From Rhizobium acidisoli (GTDB lineage: Bacteria; Pseudomonadota; Alphaproteobacteria; Rhizobiales; Rhizobiaceae), in the NCBI RefSeq assembly GCF_002531755.2, contig NZ_CP035001.1, positions 124,001-188,000 on the forward strand: a stretch of 64,000 bases of DNA, written 5' to 3'. Positions 33,110 to 46,171 of this stretch are shown piece after piece (position 1 is the first letter of the stretch; every line of letters starts with the position of its first letter). The translations under genes were made by a program, and so were the position numbers. The notes under the pieces were generated by a model that was not told the origin of the DNA, made no database searches, and worked only from the letters and a program-made list of their open reading frames with translations.

Positions 33110-33236
33110 GAGTCGGACTCGACAAGGCTTCAACTATATCCATATCTTGCGAGGCGTCTGGTGAGCATGCGCATGTGGCGATGGTTATCCGGGATAAGCG
33201 CCGTCCGAGCCTTTCCGCCATGCGGCGCGGCTCGAG

Positions 33237-34142
33237 CTAGCCGACCTTCCCCGCCTCGTTCATCAGCCAGGTGCTGAGCTTCTCGCTGTGCGCGCTTGGA
33301 GATCGCGGCGGCACCAGCCAGTAACCGCGGTCCTGCGCCTCGAGCGGCGGGCCGGCTTCAACAAGCATGCCCGCTTGGAGCAGCGTATCGACGAGCCCCA
33401 TCCAGCCGATCGCCACGCCCTGCCCGCTCAACGCAGCCTGAATGACCAGCGAGTAGGTATTGAAGCTGATATCGCCGCAGCCGGCATTGATGTCGCGCAG
33501 GACGGAGAATTCGGTCAGATAACTGCGCCAATCGAACCAGGGCGATGGCATCGGCGTGTCGAGATGGATCAGCACCGCCTTGGCAAGCTGCCGCGCATCC
33601 TCGAACGGACCGTTACGATCGAGAAATCCCTGCGTGCAGATGGGCACGACCTTTTCGCGCAGCAGAAGCGTACCGATGGCGCCGAATTCCGCCCGCGTGC
33701 CGAAAACGACCGCGACATCCGCTTCGTCGCGAAAGCCGGCAGAAAATCGCTGCGTCGCGATGATCTGGATGTCCGTTTCCGGATGAAGAAGCCGAAAGCC
33801 GTCCATGCGCGGGATCAGCCAAAGCGATGAAAAAGCATAGTCGGTTCTGAGCCGAACGACCGGTCTCTGGGCTTCGGCACGGAAGCTGCGGGCGAGCGCA
33901 TCGATGTCGCCGACCGCTTTGGCGGTGACGTCGAGAAGCCGCTCGCCTTCGGCAGTCAGCGTCACGCCGCGATGCTGGCGACGCAGCAGGCTGACGCCGA
34001 ACTGCTCCTCCAGCCGGCGGATCTGGTAGCTGACGGCAGGCTGGGTAAGTCCGAGAAGCGCTGCGGCTGACGAAAAGCTCCCGAGTCTTGCGACCTCGAC
34101 GAAAATGCGCATCCATCCAAGCTCAAGCGAGTGGTCTGGCAT
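33237..34142 (-). CDS. LysR-family transcriptional regulator, probable regulator of the sulfatase gene
   Basis: 301 residues. The N-terminal winged helix is typical: MRIFVEVARLGSFSSAAALL, then TQPAVSYQIRRLEEQFGVSLLRR. A substrate-binding domain follows. It is divergent from the choline-sulfatase gene with only 94 bases between them, the usual arrangement for a LysR activator and its target. A T-N11-A-like dyad GGCA ... TGCC occurs in the gap (around 34155-34175), but I would not rely on it. Effector unknown; choline or choline-O-sulfate is a guess. Confidence 0.92.
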   Translation of the reverse strand: MPDHSLELGWMRIFVEVARLGSFSSAAALLGLTQPAVSYQIRRLEEQFGVSLLRRQHRGVTLTAEGERLLDVTAKAVGDIDALARSFRAEAQRPVVRLRTDYAFSSLWLIPRMDGFRLLHPETDIQIIATQRFSAGFRDEADVAVVFGTRAEFGAIGTLLLREKVVPICTQGFLDRNGPFEDARQLAKAVLIHLDTPMPSPWFDWRSYLTEFSVLRDINAGCGDISFNTYSLVIQAALSGQGVAIGWMGLVDTLLQAGMLVEAGPPLEAQDRGYWLVPPRSPSAHSEKLSTWLMNEAGKVG

Positions 34143-34236
34143 AAAAATTCCTTTAGGCAGCCATTCAAAAATGCCGTCTTTACAGCCACGACAATAGGCG
34201 TTTCAATAAAATCTGCAAATAGCATAGGAAAACGAC

Positions 34237-35751
34237 ATGGCGCGCCCGAATATTCTCATCCTGATGGTGGATCAACTGAACGGGACCCTGTTTCCTGATG
34301 GGCCCGCCGATTTCCTGCATGCGCCGCATCTGAAATCATTGGCCGAGCGTTCCGTGCGCTTCGCCAACACCTATACGGCGAGCCCACTCTGCGCACCGGC
34401 GCGGGCGTCCTTCATGTCCGGGCAATTGCCGAGCCGGACGCGCGTCTACGACAATGCCGCCGAATTCGCCTCCGACATTCCGACCTATGCGCATCATTTG
34501 CGCGCCGCCGGATATCAGACGGCGCTGTCGGGCAAGATGCATTTCGTCGGTCCCGACCAGCTTCATGGCTTTGAGGAGCGGCTGACGACGGATATCTACC
34601 CGGCCGATTTCGGCTGGACGCCCGATTATAGCAAGCCCGGCGAGCGCATAGACTGGTGGTATCACAATTTGGGTTCAGTGACCGGCGCCGGCGTTGCCGA
34701 GATCACCAACCAGATGGAATATGACGATGAGGTCGCCTACAACGCCACCCGCAAGCTGTTCGATCTCTCACGCGCCCACGACGGGCGCCCCTGGTGCCTG
34801 ACCGTCAGCTTCACCCATCCGCACGACCCCTATGTCGCCCGCCGCAAATTCTGGGACCTCTATGAAGACTGCCCGGCGCTTGACCCGGCGGTGGCGCCGA
34901 TCGCCTTCGAGCAACAGGATCCGCATTCGCAGCGGCTGATGAAAGCCTGCGACCACGAGGCTTTCGACATAAGCCCGGAGGAAATCCGGCGGGCAAGGCG
35001 AGGCTACTTCGCCAATATCTCCTATGTCGACGAGAAGATCGGCGACATTCTCGGCGTGCTGGAACGGACCCGCATGGCCGACAACACGATCATCCTCTTC
35101 GTTTCCGACCATGGCGACATGCTCGGCGACCGCGGCCTCTGGTTCAAGATGAACTTCTTCGAAGGATCGGCGCGCGTCCCGCTGATGATTGCCGCACCCG
35201 GCTGGACGCCTGGGCGCATCGATCATCCCGTCTCTACCCTTGACGTGACTCCGACGCTCGCCGGTCTTGCCGGGATCGACATCACCGCGTTAAAACCCTG
35301 GACCGAGGGCTGGGATCTCGCAGGCCTCGCCAAAGGCACCGGCAGCCGCAGTCCCGTGCCGATGGAATATGCTGCCGAAGGTTCCGAAGCGCCGCTCGTT
35401 TGCCTCAGGGATGGGCGCTACAAGCTTTCGCTCTGCGACAAGGACCCGCCGATGCTGTTCGACCTCGAAGCCGATCCGCAGGAACTCGACAATCTGGCAG
35501 GAAATCCGGCGCATGCCGACACTCTGGCGAGACTTGTCGACCAAGCCGGTCGGCGCTGGAACCTTGCCGATTTCGATGCAGCCGTGCGCGAAAGCCAGGC
35601 GCGCCGCTGGGTGGTCTACGCGGCGCTGCGCAACGGCGCTTATTATCCCTGGGACTACCAGCCGCTGCAGAAGGCCTCGGAGCGCTATATGCGCAACCAC
35701 ATGGACCTGAACGTGCTCGAGGAAAACCAGAGGTTCCCGCGCCAGGAATGA
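34237..35751 (+). CDS. betC: Choline-sulfatase BetC
   Basis: 504 residues. It is an alkaline-phosphatase-fold sulfatase with the formylglycine signature PLCAPARASFMSG (C-x-P-x-R) near residue 50. Metal ligands are in ILILMVDQLNG and VSDHGDMLGDRGLW. The C-terminal stretch (NGAYYPWDYQPLQKASERYM then RNHMDLN) is the choline-sulfatase-specific end that closes the active site. The enzyme releases choline and sulfate from choline-O-sulfate, feeding glycine betaine synthesis and sulfur supply. In many rhizobia betC sits in betICBA; here it is separate, next to a divergent LysR gene. Confidence 0.88.
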   Translation: MARPNILILMVDQLNGTLFPDGPADFLHAPHLKSLAERSVRFANTYTASPLCAPARASFMSGQLPSRTRVYDNAAEFASDIPTYAHHLRAAGYQTALSGKMHFVGPDQLHGFEERLTTDIYPADFGWTPDYSKPGERIDWWYHNLGSVTGAGVAEITNQMEYDDEVAYNATRKLFDLSRAHDGRPWCLTVSFTHPHDPYVARRKFWDLYEDCPALDPAVAPIAFEQQDPHSQRLMKACDHEAFDISPEEIRRARRGYFANISYVDEKIGDILGVLERTRMADNTIILFVSDHGDMLGDRGLWFKMNFFEGSARVPLMIAAPGWTPGRIDHPVSTLDVTPTLAGLAGIDITALKPWTEGWDLAGLAKGTGSRSPVPMEYAAEGSEAPLVCLRDGRYKLSLCDKDPPMLFDLEADPQELDNLAGNPAHADTLARLVDQAGRRWNLADFDAAVRESQARRWVVYAALRNGAYYPWDYQPLQKASERYMRNHMDLNVLEENQRFPRQE

Positions 35752-35770
35752 GCGCGAAAATCCTTTTGGA

Positions 35771-36631
35771 TCAAGCCGTCCTGCGCGCCGGCGCCTCGCG
35801 CAGGAAATCCTCGATGAACTGCTTTTGCAGCAGGATGCCGTCCCATTCGTCGGGGAAGAAGGGGGAGTCGTAGATCAGCGTGAAGGGACCGGCATAACCG
35901 GCCCGCTCGCACATCTCCAGACATTTGCGGTAATCGTCGGCATCGAGGCCGGCAACGCCGTAATCGGCCTTGGCATGGCAGATTTCCGCCCGGCGCATGA
36001 TGTCGGCGAGACCCTCGTATTTCGCCGGTGCGGCCCAATTGCCGAGGTCGCCGTTGAGGCCGACCTTGCCTTCCGGCCGGTCCAGCAGCCAGTTCATCTC
36101 CAGAGGCGACGGCAGCAGGTCGAACCAGTTCTCGACGACGACGCGCACGCCGCTGCCTTCGGCCTCTTCAGCCAGCCAGTTCAGATGACCGGCGGCACGG
36201 CTCAGGTTTTCCTCGGTCGGCTTCTGCTTGCCGGCGATGACGCGCATCCTCTCCGCCCCAAGGGAAGCAGCGATATCGATCCACGGCGCCATCCATCTGA
36301 CATCGCGTTCTCCAGTCCCGGCATGGCTCGGATCGCCGTCCTCGACCAGCAGCGTCTGGAACAGCACATTCGATGCTCTCATCGCATCGCGCAACTCGCT
36401 TATATATCCGGCTTCGAGGCTCGGCAGATGAAAGGAGCAGATCTCCAGCCGGTTGACGCCGCGCGCCGCCAGCGCCGCCGGCATGTCGATCAGCGCTGCC
36501 GCGCCCGGGCCATAGGGTTCCTTGGGTGCTGCGCTTTTTTCAGGATCTGGGCTATAGCCATAAACGGCGCCGAGCAGCCGATGCAGCGACCATGTCGAAA
36601 CCGCGAAGCGTCCGTTTTGCAAGATCTGCAC
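35771..36631 (-). CDS. Sugar phosphate isomerase/epimerase family protein (TIM barrel)
   Basis: 286 residues from GTG 36631, chosen because GGAGG lies seven bases upstream (the frame is open to ATG 36670). It is an AP endonuclease-2-like TIM barrel: FAVSTWSLHRLLG at the start, GVNRLEICSFHLPSLEAGYI, VRVVVENWFDLLPSPLEMNWLLD with a metal-binding Glu, and VGLNGDLGNW, CHAKADYG, FTLIYDSPFFPDEWDG. Members act on sugars and inositols. Its 3' end is only 20 bases from that of betC (convergent). Confidence 0.88.
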   Translation of the reverse strand: MQILQNGRFAVSTWSLHRLLGAVYGYSPDPEKSAAPKEPYGPGAAALIDMPAALAARGVNRLEICSFHLPSLEAGYISELRDAMRASNVLFQTLLVEDGDPSHAGTGERDVRWMAPWIDIAASLGAERMRVIAGKQKPTEENLSRAAGHLNWLAEEAEGSGVRVVVENWFDLLPSPLEMNWLLDRPEGKVGLNGDLGNWAAPAKYEGLADIMRRAEICHAKADYGVAGLDADDYRKCLEMCERAGYAGPFTLIYDSPFFPDEWDGILLQKQFIEDFLREAPARRTA

Positions 36632-36696
36632 GTGCTTTCCTCCAGGATTTCCTCCTGCCATCAATCGCAATAAAAGCCCGGCGGTTCAATTGCCAA

Positions 36697-38067
36697 TCAG
36701 GCGAAATCGCCGCGAATGAGCGGCTCGGCGGCGAGTGCGACCCCGAGCAGCGCCTCGTCGCGACGGGCTGTCGCCGAAAGCAGCAGACCGACCGGCATGC
36801 CGGAGGCAGCCGTGCCGCAGGGAATGGAGACACCGCACCAGTCGAGGAAATTGCCGAGCGCGGTATTGCGCAGCGTCTTGTTGTTGGTGGCGAAGAAGAG
36901 TTCATCGTCCTGCTCCAGCGGCCCGATCGGCGGAGCGACATGAGCGACCGTCGGAAAAGCGATGAGCCGGTCGCCGACAAGACGCTCGACATCGGCGATG
37001 AGGCGGTCGCGCGCCGCAAGGATCGCCAGGTAATCGGCCAGGCTCGTCCTGCTTCCCAAGCGGGTGCGCATGACGACGCGGCGGTCCATTCTGTCCGCAT
37101 CCGGTCCCGCGAGCCGTTCCTGATGCAATGCGAAAGCTTCCGCGGTGACCAGCGGGCCATATCTCGTCATCAGATCGAAAATCTCGTCGAAGGCGGGAAT
37201 GACGGCACGCGCAACATGGGCGCCGGCCCTTTGAAGACGTTCCAAACCGGCCTCGAAGGCGGCGATGACGCCCGGTTCTGCTCCGTCGAAGACGATATTT
37301 TCAGGCACGAGCAATTCCAGCCCCTGCAGCGGACGCTCGACGACGTCAGGCGCGATCCGGCCGCGCATCGCCGCATCGATCCACACCGCATCCCTGACGC
37401 TGCGGCAGAGCGGCCCCAGCGAGTCCAGGCTCTTGGCCAGCGGATAGACACCGTCCATCGCATGACGGCCGCGGGTCGCCTTGTAGCCGACGATGCCGTT
37501 GAAGGCGGCGGGAATACGCACCGAGCCGCCGGTATCCGTGCCCATCGCCACCGGCACCAAGCCGGCTGCGACCGCGACGCCGGCGCCGGAGGACGAGCCG
37601 CCCGGAATGCGCGGGAGATCGGTGCCGCGCGGATTGACCGGGGTGCCGTAATGCGGATTGATGCCGAGGCCGGAAAAGGCGAATTCGCTCATATTGGTAC
37701 GGCCGATAGCGACCATGCCCGCCTGCCTGAGGAAACCGACGACGGCCGCATCGCGCTTGGCCGGCGCGTCGGCGGCCAGCACGACGGATCCCGCCGTCGT
37801 CGCCAGGCCTTCGATATCGAAAAGATCCTTCCAGGCGATCGGAATACCGTCCAGCAATCCGAGTGACCGGCCTCCCCGCAAACGTTTGGAAGAGGCGCGC
37901 GCCTCCTCCAACGCGCGGCTTTCGGTCAGCGTGGTGAAAACCGCCTTGTCGGCGTAATCAGCGATGGTGCCGAAGACCGCCTCGGCCACATCGACCGGAT
38001 CGGCCGCGCCACCTTGAATAAGGACGGAAAGCTGGGCGACCGACATCGCGCCGAAGGATTTGCTCAT
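36697..38067 (-). CDS. Amidase (amidase signature family)
   Basis: 456 residues from ATG 38067. It has the Ser-cisSer-Lys catalytic set: Lys in GIPIAWKDLFDIEGLATTAGS, and RIPGGSSSGAGVAVAAGLVP plus MGTDTGGSVRIPAAFNG, carrying the two serines. The enzyme hydrolyses a linear amide to acid and ammonia; related rhizobial proteins are annotated as Glu-tRNA amidotransferase A-like or as indoleacetamide hydrolases. No GatB or GatC gene is near, so a catabolic amidase is likely. It lies 65 bases upstream of the epimerase start and could be co-transcribed with it. Confidence 0.9.
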   Translation of the reverse strand: MSKSFGAMSVAQLSVLIQGGAADPVDVAEAVFGTIADYADKAVFTTLTESRALEEARASSKRLRGGRSLGLLDGIPIAWKDLFDIEGLATTAGSVVLAADAPAKRDAAVVGFLRQAGMVAIGRTNMSEFAFSGLGINPHYGTPVNPRGTDLPRIPGGSSSGAGVAVAAGLVPVAMGTDTGGSVRIPAAFNGIVGYKATRGRHAMDGVYPLAKSLDSLGPLCRSVRDAVWIDAAMRGRIAPDVVERPLQGLELLVPENIVFDGAEPGVIAAFEAGLERLQRAGAHVARAVIPAFDEIFDLMTRYGPLVTAEAFALHQERLAGPDADRMDRRVVMRTRLGSRTSLADYLAILAARDRLIADVERLVGDRLIAFPTVAHVAPPIGPLEQDDELFFATNNKTLRNTALGNFLDWCGVSIPCGTAASGMPVGLLLSATARRDEALLGVALAAEPLIRGDFA

Positions 38068-38305
38068 GGGACGATCCACAGAAAGATGAACCCCTGGACT
38101 ACCCCGGATCATTCCGGCGAGCCAGAGCATCACGATATTTTGCATTTATTAGGACGATTTTTTGAACACTGAGTTTGCAGATTGCCCCTTCAATTGCCGC
38201 GATTAAAGACACACATGCTGCACGCATGCGGGAGTCGGTCCGCCATGAGGGTTGAGAGTTTATTCTTGAGAGACCGGCGCTGCATGTGTTGCAGGAGTAA
38301 TTTAG

Positions 38306-38620
38306 ATGACAGATTGTGAAACTTTGACCCGTCGCCAGGATATGGTGACCCTCCATGTGAAAGAGGACGAAACCACCGGCTTGGGCGAGCGCGACTATGT
38401 GGAACATGTCAGCGCCCAGAAACTCTCGGGCTTCGAGCGCATTGTCGTGGTCGCCGCGCTGGCTCTCTTGAGCTTTGTCGGTTTCGCCGCATATTCTTCC
38501 AGTGAGACGGACCCGGTGACGACATCGGCCATCGCTGCCCCCGCCGGCGACAGCGCACCGCACCACCAGCCTTACGGCCATTGCCGTGAGAGCAGCCCGT
38601 ATGCTGAAAGGGTCTGCTGA
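38306..38620 (+). CDS. Small hypothetical membrane protein
   Basis: 104 residues, ATG with GCAGGAG upstream. A charged N-terminal half precedes one transmembrane helix (FERIVVVAALALLSFVGFAAY, about residues 43-63). A short tail ends in a His/Pro/Cys-containing stretch. I do not recognise the family. The frame and ribosome site look real, but there is no further support. Confidence 0.6.
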   Translation: MTDCETLTRRQDMVTLHVKEDETTGLGERDYVEHVSAQKLSGFERIVVVAALALLSFVGFAAYSSSETDPVTTSAIAAPAGDSAPHHQPYGHCRESSPYAERVC

Positions 38621-38710
38621 AGGCGAGTTCGGCTCGCGCGGGTAAAATCACCTCGCCGGGCATGGAGACCTTGGCCCAGGCTGCAGAATGCAGGAAAAGG
38701 GAAAAGGACC

Positions 38711-39142
38711 ATGGCCGGTGATATCGATTACAATCTCGACCGCTTCGTTGACGCCCAGAACGGCGTTTACGAAAAAGCGCTCTCGGAGCTGAAAGCCGGG
38801 CGCAAGACCTCCCACTGGATGTGGTTCATCTTCCCGCAGATATCAGGTCTCGGCACTTCGCCGATGGCGGAAAAATATGCGATCCGCTCGGCCGAGGAAG
38901 CCGCCGCCTATCTCGCCGATCCCATTCTCTCCAGCCGGCTGCTGCGCTGCATCGAGGCGATCCTGTCGGTCAAGGACCGGTCCGCGCATGCGATCCTGGG
39001 CTCGCCCGATGATCTGAAGCTGCGTTCGTCGATGACCTTGTTTGCCGCAATCAGCGACCATGGCTCGCCCTTTCACAGCGTGATCGAGCGTTTCTATCAA
39101 GGGAAATTCGACGACCGGACGATGGAAATCCTCAGGACTTAG
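38711..39142 (+). CDS. DUF1810 domain protein
   Basis: 143 residues. It matches the DUF1810 family closely in pattern: NLDRFVDAQNGVYEKALSELKAGRKTSHWMWFIFPQ, then LGTSPMAEKYAIRSAEEAAAYLADPILSSRL and the C-terminal MTLFAAISDHGSPFHSVIERFYQGKFDDRT. Members are small calpastatin-like annotated proteins of unknown function with conserved His and Trp residues. GGGAAAAGGACC stands before the ATG. It probably forms its own unit. Confidence 0.92.
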   Translation: MAGDIDYNLDRFVDAQNGVYEKALSELKAGRKTSHWMWFIFPQISGLGTSPMAEKYAIRSAEEAAAYLADPILSSRLLRCIEAILSVKDRSAHAILGSPDDLKLRSSMTLFAAISDHGSPFHSVIERFYQGKFDDRTMEILRT

Positions 39143-39143
39143 A

Positions 39144-39338
39144 TCATGCTCTCGCGGTCCGGCCTGCTTCCAGCGCGTCGATTTCGTCGGAAATTTCGCT
39201 CAGCCGCTGACGCAGATCGCTGTCGGTGCCGTCATCGACCTCTTCCTCGCCGAAACAATAGCGCGCATCGTGAAGCTCCAGCTTGGCTTCGAGCTCGGCG
39301 CGTTTGGCATACAGGCGCTTGAGATAGACGTAGTTCAT
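39144..39338 (-). CDS. Small coiled-coil hypothetical protein
   Basis: 64 residues, ATG 39338 with GGAGACC upstream. It is predicted helical, with two heptad-rich segments (LKRLYAKRAELEAKLELHDA and LRQRLSEISDEIDALEAG) joined by an acidic loop, so a small helical hairpin is likely. Unknown function. It is convergent with the DUF1810 gene, one base apart. Confidence 0.65.
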   Translation of the reverse strand: MNYVYLKRLYAKRAELEAKLELHDARYCFGEEEVDDGTDSDLRQRLSEISDEIDALEAGRTARA

Positions 39339-39409
39339 CTCCCGGTCTCCACTTGTCCTCCGGTGAGGGAAAAACGGTATGGAAGCGGTAAGGTTCCCGA
39401 AAAACCGGT

Positions 39410-40033
39410 TCAGGCGAAAGAGGCGATCGCCGCATTGCAGGCCTTGGCGAAATGACCGCAGCAGCTGGCAGCGCCCATCGCCTGGCGGCTGACGCGCGCA
39501 CCTTCGAGCAGTAGCGTCAGCGTATCGGCAAGAAGCTCAGGCTCGCGCGCATCGGCCGCCGAACAGAGCGCCGCCAGGCGATCACGCTGTTCGGCCTTGT
39601 GGCGCTCGATCATCTCGTGGGCGGGATGGCCCTCGCCCTTCAGCTCGATGGCGGCATTGGCGAGATCGCAGCCGGCGGGCTCGCCGTTCAGACATTGCGC
39701 CCGCATCTCCACCCAGGCGTAGAGCTGGGCGCGCGGATTGCCGGGATAGGCCGCCTCCAGCTCGCGCCAGATCGCACCCGCCCTTTCCGAGGCGCGGCGC
39801 AGCGTCTCGCAGACGAGCTCGTCCTTCGAGCCGAAATGCCGGTAGAGCGTCATCTTGTTGGTCAGCGCCGCGTCGGCGATGGCATCGACGCCGATGCCGC
39901 GGATGCCGCGCTCGCGGAAAAGCTCCGACGCGGTCGAGACGATACGTTCCCGCGGCGGGATGCGATCTTCTGGAACGGCTACGGAGATTTCATTCGAAGT
40001 TTCTGATTTTTTTGCGGACGTAGTCCTTGACAT
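39410..40033 (-). CDS. TetR/AcrR-family transcriptional regulator
   Basis: 207 residues. The DNA-binding helix-turn-helix is clear: RERIVSTASELFRERGIRGIGVDAIADAALTNKMTLYRHFGSKDELV. The ligand domain holds a run of Cys residues (AQCLNGEPAGCDLANAA and GAASCCGHFAKAC). Two palindromes lie 16-44 bases upstream of its ATG, in the gap towards the divergent 71-residue gene, so it probably represses itself and that gene. Confidence 0.93.
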   Translation of the reverse strand: MSRTTSAKKSETSNEISVAVPEDRIPPRERIVSTASELFRERGIRGIGVDAIADAALTNKMTLYRHFGSKDELVCETLRRASERAGAIWRELEAAYPGNPRAQLYAWVEMRAQCLNGEPAGCDLANAAIELKGEGHPAHEMIERHKAEQRDRLAALCSAADAREPELLADTLTLLLEGARVSRQAMGAASCCGHFAKACNAAIASFA

Positions 40034-40048
40034 CGATGTGACCGATCG

Positions 40049-40077
40049 GTAACAAATGCATTGTTACTTACCGGTAA
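40049..40077. promoter_or_regulatory. Twin palindromic operator of the TetR gene
   Basis: GTAACA (40049-40054) and TGTTAC (40062-40067) form a perfect dyad with a 7-base spacer. It is followed immediately by the self-complementary TTACCGGTAA (40068-40077). CGGTAAC occurs twice. The position just upstream of the TetR start codon fits autorepression. Confidence 0.65.
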
Positions 40078-40159
40078 CACCACGAAACGCGAAAGTCAAT
40101 GTCGAGAACGGCAGCGCACAGTGGAACACGGGCGACCGCCCACGAAAGGAGGACAAGCC

Positions 40160-40375
40160 ATGAGAAAGACCAGAGACGACCTGACCATATCCGAAGCCCT
40201 TCGCGACCCCCTGATCGCCATGGTGATGCGCGCCGACGGCGTGAAGCTTGAAGATTTCAAGCAACTCCTGGAGACGGCCGCCGGCAAACGCGAACCGCGC
40301 TCGACGCCGGTCGGCAACATCATCGGAGCGATAGCAAGCCGCGCCAATCTGCCGGCGATGCCCTGCTTCGGCTGA
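40160..40375 (+). CDS. Small hypothetical protein divergent from TetR gene
   Basis: 71 residues, ATG 40160 with a strong AAGGAGG six bases before it. The N-terminal part MRKTRDDLTISEALRDPLIAMVMRADGVKLEDFKQLLETAA is helical and the C-terminal end contains SRANLPAMPCFG. This build is seen in small conserved rhizobial proteins of unknown function. It is likely under the control of the adjacent TetR regulator. Confidence 0.75.
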   Translation: MRKTRDDLTISEALRDPLIAMVMRADGVKLEDFKQLLETAAGKREPRSTPVGNIIGAIASRANLPAMPCFG

Positions 40376-40430
40376 ACACGGCGCCTGAAAATTTCGGGGG
40401 ATCTCTCCCTGCCCCCGTCAAGGGCTGCCG

Positions 40431-40961
40431 TCAGAAAGAGGCGGCGGCCCTTGCCGCTTGATCATAGTGGCCGGAAAGCGCCCTGAGCGTCGCCGCCACT
40501 GCCGATGCCGCCGCGGCGTCGAGCCCCAGCCCCTTGACCGATTCCACCAGCAGCGCTTCGCGCACCGCCCGATATTTCAGGCAAATTTCAACGCCCTTTT
40601 CGGTGGCGGCGATCAGCTTCTCCTTGCCCGCCCGCGTGCTTTTCACGAGGCCGCGCTTTTCCAGCTTCTTGATCGCATAAATCACCAGATGCGTATCCTC
40701 GACGCCGAGCACGCTGCAGAGATCGCCGAGCCGCTTCGGCCGCTGCCGGTGCGCCACCGAATGCAGCACCAGCACGTCGATCGGGGCACATCCAGGCTCG
40801 CCAGCCGCCGTCATGCAGCGTACCATCCAGCGGTCGAAGGCATTGCCGGCGAGGATAAGGCCGAACTCCAGCTCCGAAAGAGCCGGAAGCGCGCCATCGG
40901 CCAGATGTGCGGAGGAGACGATCGGCCCGATTTCCGCTTGTCTTTCACGCCCATCCGCCAT
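40431..40961 (-). CDS. MarR-like winged-helix transcriptional regulator
   Basis: 176 residues from ATG 40961 (MADGRERQ), with GGAGAG upstream; a start at 40997 lacks a ribosome site. The winged helix is visible in IDVLVLHSVAHRQRPKRLGDLCSVLG, DTHLVIYAIKKLEKRGLVKSTRAGKEKLIAATEKG. It is divergent from the 5-oxoprolinase/hydantoinase gene with a palindrome in the 85-base gap, so it probably controls that enzyme. Confidence 0.85.
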   Translation of the reverse strand: MADGRERQAEIGPIVSSAHLADGALPALSELEFGLILAGNAFDRWMVRCMTAAGEPGCAPIDVLVLHSVAHRQRPKRLGDLCSVLGVEDTHLVIYAIKKLEKRGLVKSTRAGKEKLIAATEKGVEICLKYRAVREALLVESVKGLGLDAAAASAVAATLRALSGHYDQAARAAASF

Positions 40962-40990
40962 GTCCACTCTCCATGATCCGAGAGCAAACG

Positions 40991-41016
40991 TTGACATTTT
41001 ATCGATAAATCGTCAA
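40991..41016. promoter_or_regulatory. Palindromic operator between MarR-like gene and oxoprolinase gene
   Basis: The core TTTATCGATAAA (40998-41009) is perfectly self-complementary. TTGAC (40991-40995) and GTCAA (41012-41016) extend it to a 26-base imperfect dyad. TTGACA at 40991-40996 could also be the -35 box of the enzyme gene, which would place the regulator on the promoter itself. Confidence 0.65.
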
Positions 41017-41046
41017 TAAATTTTCAGTTCAACAGGAGGCCGGACG

Positions 41047-45970
<4,924 letters not shown>

Positions 45971-45971
<1 letters not shown>

Positions 45972-46009
45972 TGCTTTCTGCCGGGCTCGTCGCCGATGGT
46001 GGTGGCTGA
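45971..46009 (+). pseudogene. Possible stub of the lost toxin gene
   Basis: The ATG overlaps the antitoxin stop (TGATG), as in coupled toxin-antitoxin pairs, but only 12 codons follow before TGA. No further PIN-domain coding was found in any frame up to the IclR gene at 46172. The identification rests on position only. Confidence 0.3.
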
Positions 46010-46171
46010 AGGGTAACCCGTGAGTTTTTCTTTCTTAAAGTTCGTTTCCACGACCCTTCGAGCTTCCGCCACTGTCACATTCGCCACACGATCAACCTAC
46101 AAAATGTTGCGATTTGCCGCAGCGACCGATATGCCATAGTAATGTAACATGATCGCAGTTTAACGAGGTGC

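Noticed and set aside
34143..34236. LysR-type T-N11-A box between the LysR and betC genes
   Set aside because: GGCA...TGCC is present, but such short dyads are expected by chance and no second site supports it.
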